This document shows positions 10,109 to 18,871 of a stretch of 20,000 nucleotides of DNA, in pieces (position 1 is the first letter of the stretch; the number at the start of each line of letters is the position of its first letter). The translations under genes and the position numbers were made by a program. The notes below the pieces were generated by a model. That model saw nothing but the letters and a program-made list of their open reading frames with translations, was not told the origin of the DNA and ran no database searches. Source of the stretch: Chlorokybus atmophyticus (Eukaryota > Streptophyta > Chlorokybophyceae > Chlorokybales > Chlorokybaceae); contig RHPI01000810.1 of assembly GCA_009103225.1 (NCBI GenBank), positions 1-20,000 on the forward strand, read 5' to 3'.

Positions 10109-11060
10109 AGCAGGCCCTGCAAAAGTGGTTGTGCCAGTTTGTGCAATGATTGCGTGCATGTGTGTGCACGCCAGCTGCATGGTTGAGAGTGCTAGTTGAC
10201 TGTGTAAGCAGGGACTGTGCGCGCGTGCTTGCACATGTGCATGCACGTCTAATGCAGTGACTGCGTGCGGGCATTGCTTGCATATGTGCATCTCACTGCA
10301 TGGTTGTGAACGCTCTGACTGCGTGCGTGCATTCACAAAAGCGGACGTAACTGGATGTGTGTGTGGGGCGTGACCATGACTCAGTGTATGCACAACACTG
10401 AGTAGGTGTTGTGCATACACTGACGGTGCGGGCAATGCTGGCGTGCATGCAGTGCCTGTGTACGGGCTTTTCTTGACTGACTACACATCACAACTTGTTT
10501 GTGATGTGTAGTCACTCAAGGAATACCCTGCCTGCCTGTGTACATAGCATGTGCAGAGTGCGTGCCTGTATGTCCGTGTGAGCCTGTCAATGTATCCAAG
10601 GTAACTTGCATGAGAGCTTACCTCCTGGTTGGACGGGCCTCAAGTCCTCCTTGCTACCCCAATGCACAGCACAACTGCTGTGCACAGTGCTCGGCTGGTC
10701 TTGACGCCAACACCTGCTGATGCCGCCGCCGCCGCCGCTTGCATGGAGGGTTTAGTGTGGTCTGTTGGGAGAGGTTTAGCTGCCTAGTTGGTGTCCTACC
10801 CCCTTTCTACTGGTATCCTACGCCTGCTCCAGTGTTCATGCATGACACCCCCACCTACCTACACTGGCAGCTGCTCCCCTGCCACTGCCCGCCATGCACA
10901 CAACCCATCACAATACGTTTTGGTGTCCGGGTCTCGGGTGGTCTGGTGACTGACCCCATTGTTTCATTTCAAACGAAGTTCGACCGGCAAGGCCGGAATT
11001 GCCTAATCGCGCGGCGGCCACGTGACCTCGATAGAGCGGCCTCACAATGGACCTTTTTGG
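10109..11060. other. TE1 right subterminal region and transposase upstream DNA with three hairpins
   Basis: No gene is convincing here; open frames are TG-rich low-complexity reading. It holds an 18-bp perfect stem at 10381-10398/10406-10423 (7-base loop), a 16-bp perfect stem at 10478-10493/10499-10514 (5-base loop), a 9-bp stem near 10661-10683, and a GCC run at about 10722-10738. A splice-acceptor-like ttttgcag sits just upstream of the transposase ATG, so an untranslated leader exon further right is possible. Confidence 0.6.
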
Positions 11061-11078
11061 GTCGAACCTCGCCTAATG
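11061..11078 (-). repeat. TE1 right terminal inverted repeat
   Basis: Inverted partner of 4507-4524. On the minus strand it reads CATTAGGCGAGGTTCGAC, one base different from the left end. Retrotransposon integrase sequence resumes on its right. Confidence 0.8.
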
Positions 11079-11708
11079 AATGCAGATTGCACATTATAAA
11101 TCTGCTTCATACCACCCACAAACTAATGGGTTGGTTGAGAGATTAAATAAAACCATCAAATCTGCAATTGCCAAGTACGCACAGACGTACACATACAGGT
11201 GGGATGATATGTTCCCTCCTGCAATGTTGGGATATCGCGCGATGCGCCAGCGCAGCACGACATTCCCCCCTTTTCGCATGCTGTACAATTGTGAACCACG
11301 CCTCCCTATCGGTGCAATTGATGGGAACAATTTTTCAAGTCATGGACTTGGAAGATTTGGACGGAGAATGGTTCATTTGAAATGGACAGGCATTGCAAAA
11401 GTTGCATGAACATGCGGCAGAAAATATTGCTGAGCTCAGGCAAAGCAATCTGCTGAATTTATCTCGCAAAACTCCCATCAACCCTCGCAATGCGTCTTGG
11501 TTGAAAAGGAAGCTACGTGTGAAGTTACGCGTGCCCTCGCGCACAACTTGCTTAGCACCGAAAATGGCTTGTGAATTACGAGATCAAACGCATTTGCATC
11601 AAAGAAAGAACTCAAGTGGAAATCAGGCATCTGCACACCGGCACCTACAGAACGGTGCATGTCAACAGGCTTGCCCCTTATTTTGTGAGGGGTGAGGAAA
11701 TTAATTAA
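11079..11708 (+). pseudogene. pol: Integrase, C-terminal half, resumed after TE1
   Basis: The frame opens with HYKSASYHPQTNGLVERLNK; the catalytic Glu codon is at 11137-11139. It continues through MLGYRAMRQRSTTFPPFRMLY, the expected end of the core. Further pieces lie in other frames: LHEHAAENIAELRQSN from about 11400 and, at the end, HTGTYRTVHVNRLAPYFVRG before a TAA at 11706-11708. At least two frameshifts separate these blocks. The VHVNRLAPY ending is typical of Ty3/gypsy integrase tails. No chromodomain is seen. Confidence 0.85.
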
Positions 11709-12032
11709 TTTGCTTGATTTACCCCAAAAGGGGTATTATGGTCCTTATGCGCCCTCAACCTAGTGTAGCGGCGCAATACTTATTATCAGTGTCTTTATTA
11801 GCGCCGCATTATCAACATGCTCTTAATGAGCCAGCGAGGCCACGCGCCTCATCAGAATGCACAATAGATATTGCATTAGCCAATAGCATGCTTTGTTTCT
11901 CATAAGCTTGTACTAGCTACACGCCACACTTGTGCCCTATTCAAGCGGGCCCTTTCTATTCCATTAATTCAGTCTTGCTTATTATCACCTGCTCAGTGTG
12001 GCTTGCTATATGCATGTGAGATGCCGCCGTTA
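11709..12032. other. Retrotransposon DNA after pol, no gene seen
   Basis: About 320 bases with no convincing coding frame. It contains a short inverted repeat, gcggcgc at about 11768 with gcgccgc at about 11801, and an accccaaaaggggt palindrome near 11720. It ends at the TA flanking TE2. Confidence 0.5.
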
Positions 12033-12033
12033 T

Positions 12034-12059
12034 AGGGTAAGTGTACCATAGTTCGGACA
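12034..12059 (+). repeat. TE2 left terminal inverted repeat
   Basis: AGGGTAAGTGTA at the outer end and TTCGGACA at positions 19-26 both match the right end. TA is at 12031-12032 just outside. Confidence 0.8.
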
Positions 12060-12070
12060 CCTAATTAAGG

Positions 12071-12813
12071 ACAGGTTTTGTTCTATGTCCTCCATGGCTG
12101 TTGCTGGTGTGCGACGGTGCGTGGGAAGACGAGGAGTTGACGGGTGTTATAGACGTGACGGCATATTTTTTGGTGCCGTACAGCCATCACTACACAACCT
12201 CAAAGTGGGGAGTACATGATATCCTGGCAAATCGGCTGTTGTCGTAAGTTCGGACTGCCCGAAATGGCTGCATTTCACCCTGCTGTGGCGGCCAATTGGT
12301 GTTGGGCAGGCTTCAGATTGCGCTGGCATGCTGTGCTGACATGCTGTGACCCGTCACGATGCTGTCAACGCCGCCGCCATCGCCACTGGTGCGGGCAGCG
12401 TCTACCTTGCTGTTGTATGCCGTCCGAACATAGGCGAGGTTGCGGGTATGTGCATGCTGGGCGCTGTTGTCGTGGCCGTGGTGGTGGCCGGTGGCGCCTT
12501 TGCGCAAGGGTCGTCACCTGCTGGTAAGCTTGCAGAGATGCGCTTGGGTGTGTGTTCTGAACCTGTTTGCCTGCGTGAGAGTGCTGCGTGCATGTGTGTG
12601 TGTGTGTGTGTATGTGTGTGCGTGTGTGAGTGTGTCACACGGGTGGTGTGCGACTGCTATGGTTGTGAGCGTGTTCAAACTCTCTCTTTAGGCTTAGCTA
12701 ACTTGTGTGAGTTGTCGCTCACACAGATGCTGAGCGACAACAGCGCCTGTGAAGAGGTTCAGTGTGGCAATGCCTCCAAGCGTCAGCGGAGAGGCTTGCC
12801 CATACGCCCCTAG
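12071..12813 (+). CDS. TE2 accessory gene, unknown function, at least three exons, start not resolved
   Basis: A frame without an ATG runs from just inside the left TIR (GAWEDEELTGVIDVTAYFLV, then HHYTTSKWGVHDILANRLL) to a donor after 12243. Phase-compatible exons follow at 12399-12523 and 12692-12813, ending at a TAG. The middle exon has a strongly hydrophobic run, MLGAVVVAVVVAGGAFA, which could be a membrane helix. The last exon ends in KRQRRGLPIRP, a possible nuclear localisation signal. These two signals do not fit easily together, so the middle exon or the splice choice may be wrong. No family is recognised. The first exon starts so near the TIR that the start codon may be lost or lie outside the element. 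Confidence 0.42.
12594..12634. repeat. TG microsatellite in a TE2 intron
   Basis: A slightly interrupted TG run inside the proposed 168-nt intron 12524-12691 of the TE2 accessory gene, parallel to the GT/GC tract in an intron of the TE1 accessory gene. Confidence 0.85.
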
Positions 12814-13091
12814 TTTATTGTGCTGCTGTGTCCTTCCTTGTGCTTGTGCGTGTGCAGTACAGCTGAGTTGTTGTGCACCCCTGCATGTGACTCTGGCAGA
12901 CTTGTACGTTAATACATGTATGTGTGAACGGTGCTACCCGAAATGACTGTGGTTGTATGGCTTATGCATAAGCCATATGGTGTGCTGTGTGTTATGCATG
13001 CCTAGCCAATCATGCATGCAGTTTGTAGAGCTGTGTGACCACACATGTATGTACAGACTAATATATGTACAGACAATTTGTGCTGACTCTG
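12814..13091. other. TE2 intergenic gap with a 22-bp perfect palindrome
   Basis: This lies between the convergent stop codons of the two TE2 genes. A perfect palindrome occupies 12956-12977, centred on atgcat. A direct repeat of atgtacagac occurs near 13049 and 13066. The palindrome could form a hairpin in either transcript and act in 3'-end formation; that is inference. Confidence 0.55.
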
Positions 13092-15760
13092 CTACCTAGA
13101 GCATGCGTGATCTTGCTGCTGCCTTGAGGTTGAGCAGGTGCGAGCCGGGCCTGCATAGCATGCCACAGATGCATCTACGCAGCTATTGGCAGCCTGCATC
13201 TCAGAAGGGGTGGGTGACATGGAAGGAAAGCGGTTGGGCTGCCAGCCTTGGCCAGCCAGCTGTGGGCTGCCAACTGGACTGCGCTGAGGGGACAGGTTGG
13301 CCAATGGGTTGTCAACTTCGCTAGTGTCAACAACTTGTGATGCCAGATCAACAATGCATGGCCTGGGTCCTGCATGTGTCCTGATGTGAGTGGGTCCTGC
13401 ACGAGCTGTGGCATCTTTCTGCGCTAATAGCTTGGCCTGTTTTGCAGCCTCCTTCGCTGCCTTGGCTTCCTGCTTCTGCAATTGTACCAGCTCTCGCTGC
13501 GCCTTTGCTGTTGCACGCTGCAAGGCACCCAACTCCTTGGCCCTAGCTGCTTCCACCTTCTTCTGTGCTGCCTCTTGCTTGCGTGCTGCCACTGCAGCTT
13601 GCTTGGCGGCAATCTCGGCCTTCTTGGCTTGCAATGCCTTGATATATCCTTCAGATGTCAGGCAGATTGAACCCTGGATGTGTGGGTTTGCCTTCTTTTG
13701 CTGCCAAGTTGAAGGGCCTGCCTCCTGCTGAATGCTACCAAAGTTGATGTTGCCACTGTTGGGAGCGCCACCCACTGTGACACCTCGCAAGTTGATGTTG
13801 ATATTGTTGTTGTTAGTGATGTTGACGCTGTTGTTGTTGATGACTGCAGGCGCTGGTGTAGATGGGCTTGGCTGGCGGTTCTCCTTGTCGCTGGAGCTGT
13901 CGTCATCTTCGGTGGCCGAGGAGTCCTCATCATCCTCAAATGGCACAGGCACACCCTCCCCATCAAGCGCAGGCCCTCCAAACTCGTGCTGCACTTGTGC
14001 ATGTGCCAAGTCAGGAGTCACCTCCTCGGGGGTGGGTTTGGGAAGCTCAGGCACCTTGCTGTCCAATGCATGCACATTGACGGGCCAGATCCCTAGCATG
14101 ACACAATTCAGTGAGATTGATGGCTGAAGTGCATGCATGTAAGCACTGATTGGGTTGTCTCATATACTGCACCTGTCTTCTTGAACCCGCTTGCAATGTT
14201 GCCAGGTGTCATCGCCAACATGAAGGGCTTGGCCGTCAGCTCTACAAACTTTAACTTGGTGATGGGACATGTTGGGTCCTCCACTCGCCACTTCAGGAAC
14301 TCTCCTCGGTAGTGCTGCTTCAACGAGCGAAAGCTCACGTCTAGCACCTGGTAAGGCAATAGGTTGCAATGCCGCATAGCAAAGCACAATTGCGCATGCA
14401 TGTCAATGTGCACTGCGCACCAACCTGCATCAAGTGTGTCATACGCGCTGGGAATGTCAGCATGTGCACACCATGGTCACGTGCCAGCTGCAACAGGTCA
14501 GGATTCATGCGAGATGAGTGGCCGTCCAGCAGCAAGAGAACTGGTCTGTCTACACTCGCCCCTCCAGGTATGAACTTTAGAAACTTGTCAAACCAGTCCA
14601 CAAACAGTTCCATTGTCATGTACGCATTCTCTTGCATGCGCATGTAGGCACCATAAGGTGCAGCCGCTAGATAGTTCTCTGTGTAGCGATGACCCTTCAA
14701 GATGTAGAAAGGAGGCATCCACATCCCTGCTGCATTAACGCACGCCATAACACTCATGTGTTCTCGACTACCCACTTGATTGTAGTAGGGGTTCTTGTAC
14801 CCCTTTTTGCATATGACTTTCACAGTCCCTGCATACGCAAGGTGGTAATCAGCATCCACATCCACAAGCATTGACAACTATTCGCGTGCGCAGAACTCAC
14901 CAAGGTTGTCAAGCTCAAAACCGGTTTCATCAGCGCTAAAGATGCGGGTGGGGTCATCAATGCCCAACTCAGCAAGCACCGTGGTGTACAGCTGAAAGAA
15001 ACCCTCAATGTTCTCCCTGGTACACGCTTGCCACCTTCTCCTGTCCAGTCCTTCGGCAACGCGGGACGCCAACTGGTGGCGACTCATCAACAGGCGCAGC
15101 CACTTATACCCAAGACAGCCGCTGGCACCAAAGCGCTGCAAACGCCCAAGGGGATCATCCTTGAGCATGTGCATCACCTGCATGCACACTTGCAAGCTTA
15201 GCACACCACTCTGGCCTTCATGCACCCGCACAAGGTACGCCTCGTCTGAATCAGCATTAGCTTACGCATTGCACCATTTACATGCATACGCAGTCGCACT
15301 CGCTATGCCTTACCTTTGTAAACAGGGCCGGCCTTGTGACACCCAAGTTGTTGTCAGCAGACCAGTTGATCCACGCCACCAGGTCCTTCTCCTCTTCCAT
15401 GGTCAGCACCGGTGGACGCCCACTAGGCCGTGGCAACTGCAACTTCTCCGGGTATGTGACATAGTCCCAGAGGGTGGACTTGGGGACGCCATGCCTCGCA
15501 GCAGCAATCCTGAGCTTCATGCCAGCCTTCACCTCTTCAACTGCCACCCCCATCTTCAAAATGAGGCCCTGCCCAGCATAGTTGACATAGGCCATGCCTT
15601 TGCGACGTGTGGTGCCCAGCACACTCCTAAGCGCTGCCTTGCTGCGTCCCCGGTAGCGCTTGAGTGGGCCTGGTGCAGAGGGTGTGCCACATGCTTGCTT
15701 ACTTCCCGCTGCAGGAGTGGACTCCTGCAGACAACACCATGCATCAGCCTCAAGTGCCAT
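13092..15760 (-). CDS. TE2 transposase, pogo/Tigger-like (DDE_1), 788 residues, five exons, apparently intact
   Basis: Exons (minus strand) are 15760-15314, 15240-14901, 14828-14425, 14347-14173 and 14092-13092. Introns are 72-80 nt, all GT-AG; all phases agree and the total is 789 codons with the stop. A psq/CENP-B-like helix-turn-helix (KAGMKLRIAAARHGVPKSTL) lies at about residues 76-95. A CENP-B-like second DNA-binding block follows in exon 2 (GYKWLRLLMSRH). The catalytic Asp residues are in SADETGF (about 253), LLLLDGHSS (about 364) and QVLDVSF (about 400), the last created across the exon 3/4 junction. GFKKTGIWPVN is the usual end of the core. The long tail is acidic, then Asn-rich, then a Lys/Ala/Gln coiled coil. 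The enzyme would cut and paste the element at TA sites. The start at 15760 is the first Met with coding-like sequence; a longer start at 15805 is possible. Confidence 0.9.
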
Positions 15761-16481
15761 ATACCACGACCACCAGCACCCAACTGTGTAGTACGACATG
15801 TACATAGTGTGCTAAGCATAGCGTAAAAGAGCGTTATGCAACCACAAGACCACACACTCATGCACAGCCTTGGCAGCCTCTGTACCTCATTGTCTTGCAT
15901 GCCATCTTGTGTGCTCTGCTCGCGCTGCGTCTCTGCCGCTCCCCGTGTGTGCACCATCACCCTCGCGTGGCGTTTTAGCCCCCCAAACACACAAGCCCCA
16001 GTCCACAGTGCGCAACTTCACACATAACAGCTATACCACTGCCAGTCCGCATTGACCACCCCAACTACTCAGCACTAACAATTGCCACCACTCCCTTTGC
16101 AACTGCACCAAACCCAACCCAATCGCACTTTCACATTGCCCGCCACAACTTTCAAATGACAACGCTGGTAGACTAACCACTTTAGCAGCGTTAACTACGT
16201 TGTAGGGGCATTGCATTGAGCCAACAAACGCGCTCATTGGTCAAGCACAGACCTATCCTTAAGACTTCAAAGTTAAGTCAACCACACTGCAACACTTTAA
16301 TTTGCGCAGTTAAACGCATGCTACTGGCGCCAATACTTAACCAATAGGGTTGAAACTCGAAGGAGAGCTAGGATTGGTCCACAGGTACACGACAAAGTTC
16401 ACAGCGCTCAAATTGGCCGCCAAAACCGCCAACCACAGCGTCTACTACCGCCAGGTTCATGCAGGTCCGAATTTACGCATT
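15761..16481. other. TE2 right arm: transposase upstream DNA, no gene seen
   Basis: About 720 bases with no convincing coding frame. It is CA-rich on the plus strand near the gene and more AT-rich toward the TIR. A tccgaattta motif occurs at about 16466 and again inside the right TIR, so the end may hold a doubled binding site. The promoter of the transposase should be here, but no clear TATA box could be fixed. Confidence 0.5.
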
Positions 16482-16507
16482 TGTCCGAATTTAGTTACAC
16501 TTACCCT
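16482..16507 (-). repeat. TE2 right terminal inverted repeat
   Basis: Inverted partner of 12034-12059, 22 of 26 bases matching, followed by gc and TA at 16510-16511. Confidence 0.8.
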
Positions 16508-16511
16508 GCTA

Positions 16512-17123
16512 GGCGTGGAGCAGCCGGGTTGAAGTAACGCGCTCAACTTTGGCCCAAATCGGGTCCTGTTGTGAGTTTTTCAATTGTTGGTCACCACAAA
16601 CCAACAATTAAACTGCCAGGGCGGCAATTTTATGGCCATGTGATCGGCGGCCGGCCAATCAGAACGCGCGGCGCCGCCCGCGTGGCAGGCCACGCCGCCC
16701 GCGGCCGACTGACGCGCTGTCAGTCAACAACATGGGTCAACGCGGCCGCAAATCGCTGACCAACGTGCCCTTAATTGGGTTGGAAAACAATTTTATGGTC
16801 GAATCGGCTAAGTATCTAACTGTGACCGCGGTATTTGCGTCACAGTCAACGATAACTTGTGAGTTACGCCTCTGGCATATAGATAGGCGCCAGCGTCCTC
16901 ACCGCCAGGGAAATGACTGTGCGGTGACTTTGGCGTAGTCGTTACTTGTTGGAGCCAAGGTAAGCTCTATTTGGTGTGTATCTGCCATTTGGCTCATCCA
17001 CAAAGCATGCCAAGTGTTGCATTCAAGTTTCATAATGTGAGCACGAAGCATTTCATGCATTTGTGGCCATATGCACATTGTGCAATACTATAATAACACG
17101 CGCGTGTGTATGCATAGGTCACA
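16512..17123 (+). promoter_or_regulatory. CpG-rich upstream region and probable 5' leader with intron of the third ORF
   Basis: A strongly CpG-rich block at about 16640-16760 follows a 10-bp stem hairpin (aattgttggt with accaacaatt, about 16578-16606). Another inverted pair, ctgtgac and gtcacag, flanks about 16819-16845. A donor ccaag/gtaagct at about 16960 and an acceptor gcatag/gtcaca at about 17118 would define a leader intron ending six bases before the ATG at 17124. This looks like a separate promoter for the downstream ORF; it is inference from composition and splice signals. Confidence 0.4.
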
Positions 17124-17888
17124 ATGCCTCGTGCACGCTTTTTCCTGGACGTGCGTGAGTACCCAAGTGACTTTCCCGACAACTTGTGGGACAAGATACC
17201 ATGCCATTACCCATCCGGGCATCGCGTGCGCGGCAATGCCAACACGGTCTCCCGCGTGAAGCATGTGAACAAGTGGCGGAAAGCATGCGGCCTCCACAAG
17301 CTTCACCCAGGCGGCATGGTTCCCAACCGCACCGACGAGCCCAAGTACCCGAAGGTGCCTCACCCGCCACCCTTCCTGTACAAAGGAGGCGATAAAGGGA
17401 AGAAGGTAGCGGCGAGCCCTGCCTCCACCCCGCCTCGACGTAAGCGCCGTCGCCACTTTAATGATTCCGACCCCGAGTGCGATGACACCCCTCGTGCTCC
17501 TATGGAGGTACGACCTTGTGATAGACGAGCAACTAGGGGCAAACGTAGCAAATGCACGCGCAAGCGCAAGCGCGAGCCCCTACTCGTGTTCGCACGCTTA
17601 CGTCCACGTGTGTTCTTTCACGATCGTCACCTCATAGGAAGACACTTATGCACATGTGTTCATGTCAAGGTGGTGAACAACACCACGGACAAAGACACCG
17701 CATCCAAGGCTAAAGGGAAGGCTAAAGAGCTCACCGAGGACGAGGTAGACTATAGCCTCACCGACTCGGCGCCCTCGTCTCCGACACCCGAATCGGCTAA
17801 AGAGGAAGAAGAAATGGTGGATATCATCACCGTGGACTCCCCTCCAGACTCTCAACATGAAGCCACCACTTCTAAAGTGTGTGGTTAA
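17124..17888 (+). CDS. Third ORF, N-terminal part, unknown function, basic and acidic domains
   Basis: The ATG at 17124 opens 254 codons to a TAA. The N-terminus (FFLDVREYPSDFPDNLWDKI) looks folded; it is followed by KHVNKWRKACGLHKLHPGG, a bipartite basic run PPRRKRRR likely to be a nuclear signal, then a Ser/Pro/Glu-rich acidic tail. A GT-AG intron of 162 nt (17508-17669) can be removed in phase and removes a segment rich in Arg, Cys and Lys; since it is a multiple of three and has no stop, both forms are readable. A donor at 17877 could instead splice to 18217 and continue the protein. The gene lies on the retrotransposon strand between pol and the 3' LTR, the env position, but no signal peptide or membrane anchor is seen. 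No family recognised. Confidence 0.5.
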   Translation: MPRARFFLDVREYPSDFPDNLWDKIPCHYPSGHRVRGNANTVSRVKHVNKWRKACGLHKLHPGGMVPNRTDEPKYPKVPHPPPFLYKGGDKGKKVAASPASTPPRRKRRRHFNDSDPECDDTPRAPMEVRPCDRRATRGKRSKCTRKRKREPLLVFARLRPRVFFHDRHLIGRHLCTCVHVKVVNNTTDKDTASKAKGKAKELTEDEVDYSLTDSAPSSPTPESAKEEEEMVDIITVDSPPDSQHEATTSKVCG

Positions 17889-18216
17889 GAGTTTGAGAGT
17901 GTCTTAGGCGTGCAGATGCACCGTTTTTGCCATTGCTTTGCAAGTGCAGTCACATGCACAAACTGTACGCATTAGTGTGTGCTGTGTGGGTTATCTTATT
18001 AGCTAAAACTTGGCAGTAATGTTGCACATACAATGTAATATTTATGTGTTAAGTTTCATGTTTTTTAGCCAAGCAATGCAAAAGTTGGCAATGCCATTGC
18101 ATGGGGCTTGACCTGTTTATCTAAGGCCATGCAGTCCTTTCATGCTGCCTTTTGCCTAATTCTTGCTATGTTTGATAACTTTGACGGGTTATTAACATGC
18201 GACGCTGTTTTGGTAG
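17889..18216. other. AT-rich stretch, possible intron of the third ORF
   Basis: There is no coding frame here. If the donor at 17877 (aaa/gtgtgt) joins the acceptor ttttggtag/gcc at 18216-18217, this is a 340-nt intron and the phase is kept. Otherwise it is the 3' untranslated region of the ORF ending at 17888. Confidence 0.4.
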
Positions 18217-18871
18217 GCCGCCGCGGCTCCCACTTCGCCGCCGCCGCCGCCAATAACTGCTGTCACTGCTGATGAAGTGACGGCAGTGCCGTCAGCACTG
18301 GCAAAAGTGCGTACAGCCGTACGCACGCAGCCGAGGAAGCGGCACGCTACCAACCGGAGCAGCAATTTGCCAAGCCAATTGCTTCTGTCAGCGCCACTAC
18401 CACTGACAAGCTTGACAAGCATGCAGCCGCACTTGATGACATCTGTGAGCAGCTTGCAGACGCGCCACTGCTGCGCAGTAGGCGCCACGTGAGTGGTGAG
18501 CCTGTACCGGTTCCACGCCGCGAACCAGAACCATCGAACGCGTGAGCAATTCCTAACCCAACTCGAGCTGTTCCTGGCTCCGGACCTCAAGCCGGGCCTC
18601 CGTCGAGGACTACCCGGTTTAAAAGAGGCACGTCCGCGGTTAGAGTATTAATTCAGTCAAATTATCTTGTTATTATACCAGGGATACCGCCACACCAAGT
18701 AGCTGGAGAGCAGTCAGTTCGCGACCAAAAAGACTGGGTTCTGAAGTGGCGTCCGGCTACCAACTCTCGTGATTTGGAGCTTACTTTAACGCCTTGCGGT
18801 CACTTTGGACCGTACACTTTTAACCGCTCAGGTGAGCTTGGTTTAAGAGGGGAGGACTTCCTACAGCTGTG
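18217..18871 (+). pseudogene. Third ORF, downstream part, broken by a frameshift and a TGA
   Basis: From 18217 the frame reads a Pro-rich run, then TADEVTAVPSALAKVRT. Near 18300 coding character moves to another frame with THAAEEAARYQPEQQFAKP, DKLDKHAAALDDICEQLADA and PVPVPRREPEPSN. An in-frame TGA at 18543-18545 interrupts it, and the same frame then runs on for 108 codons (IPPHQVAGEQSVRDQKDW, GHFGPYTFNRSGELGLRG) to a TGA at 18869-18871. The opposite-strand open frame at 18192-18590 looks like its shadow. Composition matches the acidic, Ser/Pro-rich tail of the 17124 ORF, so these may once have been one gene. The function is unknown. Confidence 0.4.
18847..18860 (+). other. Candidate polypurine tract
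   Basis: The run aagaggggagga is the best purine-rich tract upstream of the right LTR copy, and such a tract normally primes plus-strand synthesis directly at the LTR start. If correct, the LTR begins near 18861 and is about 825 bp long. No TG start is seen exactly at this point, so the boundary is tentative. Confidence 0.4.

Larger units (their letters stand above)
4507..11078. mobile_element. TE1: nested two-gene DNA transposon with 18-bp TIRs
   Basis: The left end CATTAGGCGAGGTTTGAC and the right end read as CATTAGGCGAGGTTCGAC on the other strand, with one mismatch; GGTCCA also recurs at the same offset further in. Removing the block rejoins the two halves of the integrase core (DELDI then HYKSASYHPQTNG), which independently supports the boundaries. 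Inside are a plus-strand gene with a BAH-like domain and a convergent minus-strand DDE transposase gene. The target duplication is unclear: flanks cat and aat match at two of three bases, and a TIR starting at TTAGG is also possible. The superfamily is not settled. Confidence 0.82.
12033..16509. mobile_element. TE2: nested pogo/Tigger-like DNA transposon
   Basis: Left end 12034-12059 and right end 16482-16507 are inverted copies matching at 22 of 26 bases: AGGGTAAGTGTA, six variable bases, then TTCGGACA at the same offset. TA dinucleotides lie within one or two bases outside each end, the expected Tc1/mariner/pogo target duplication. The enclosed minus-strand gene encodes a DDE_1-type transposase with a psq/CENP-B-like helix-turn-helix, consistent with the pogo branch. 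It inserted into the retrotransposon downstream of pol. The element is about 4.48 kb, large for the group because of a second gene and a long transposase tail. Confidence 0.87.

Noticed and set aside
4668-10960. Direct similarity of gtttggtgtc and tgacccca motifs near 4668 and 10915
   Set aside because: Short, differently spaced and in direct orientation, so not part of the terminal inverted repeats; may be chance.
13390-14127. Plus-strand Ala/Cys/Ser-rich and Leu-rich ORFs
   Set aside because: They are the antisense of the transposase coiled coil and acidic tail, whose frame is supported by phase-matched exons.
17124-18871. Envelope-like gene of a retrovirus
   Set aside because: No signal peptide, furin-like site or membrane segment; highly charged and probably nuclear.
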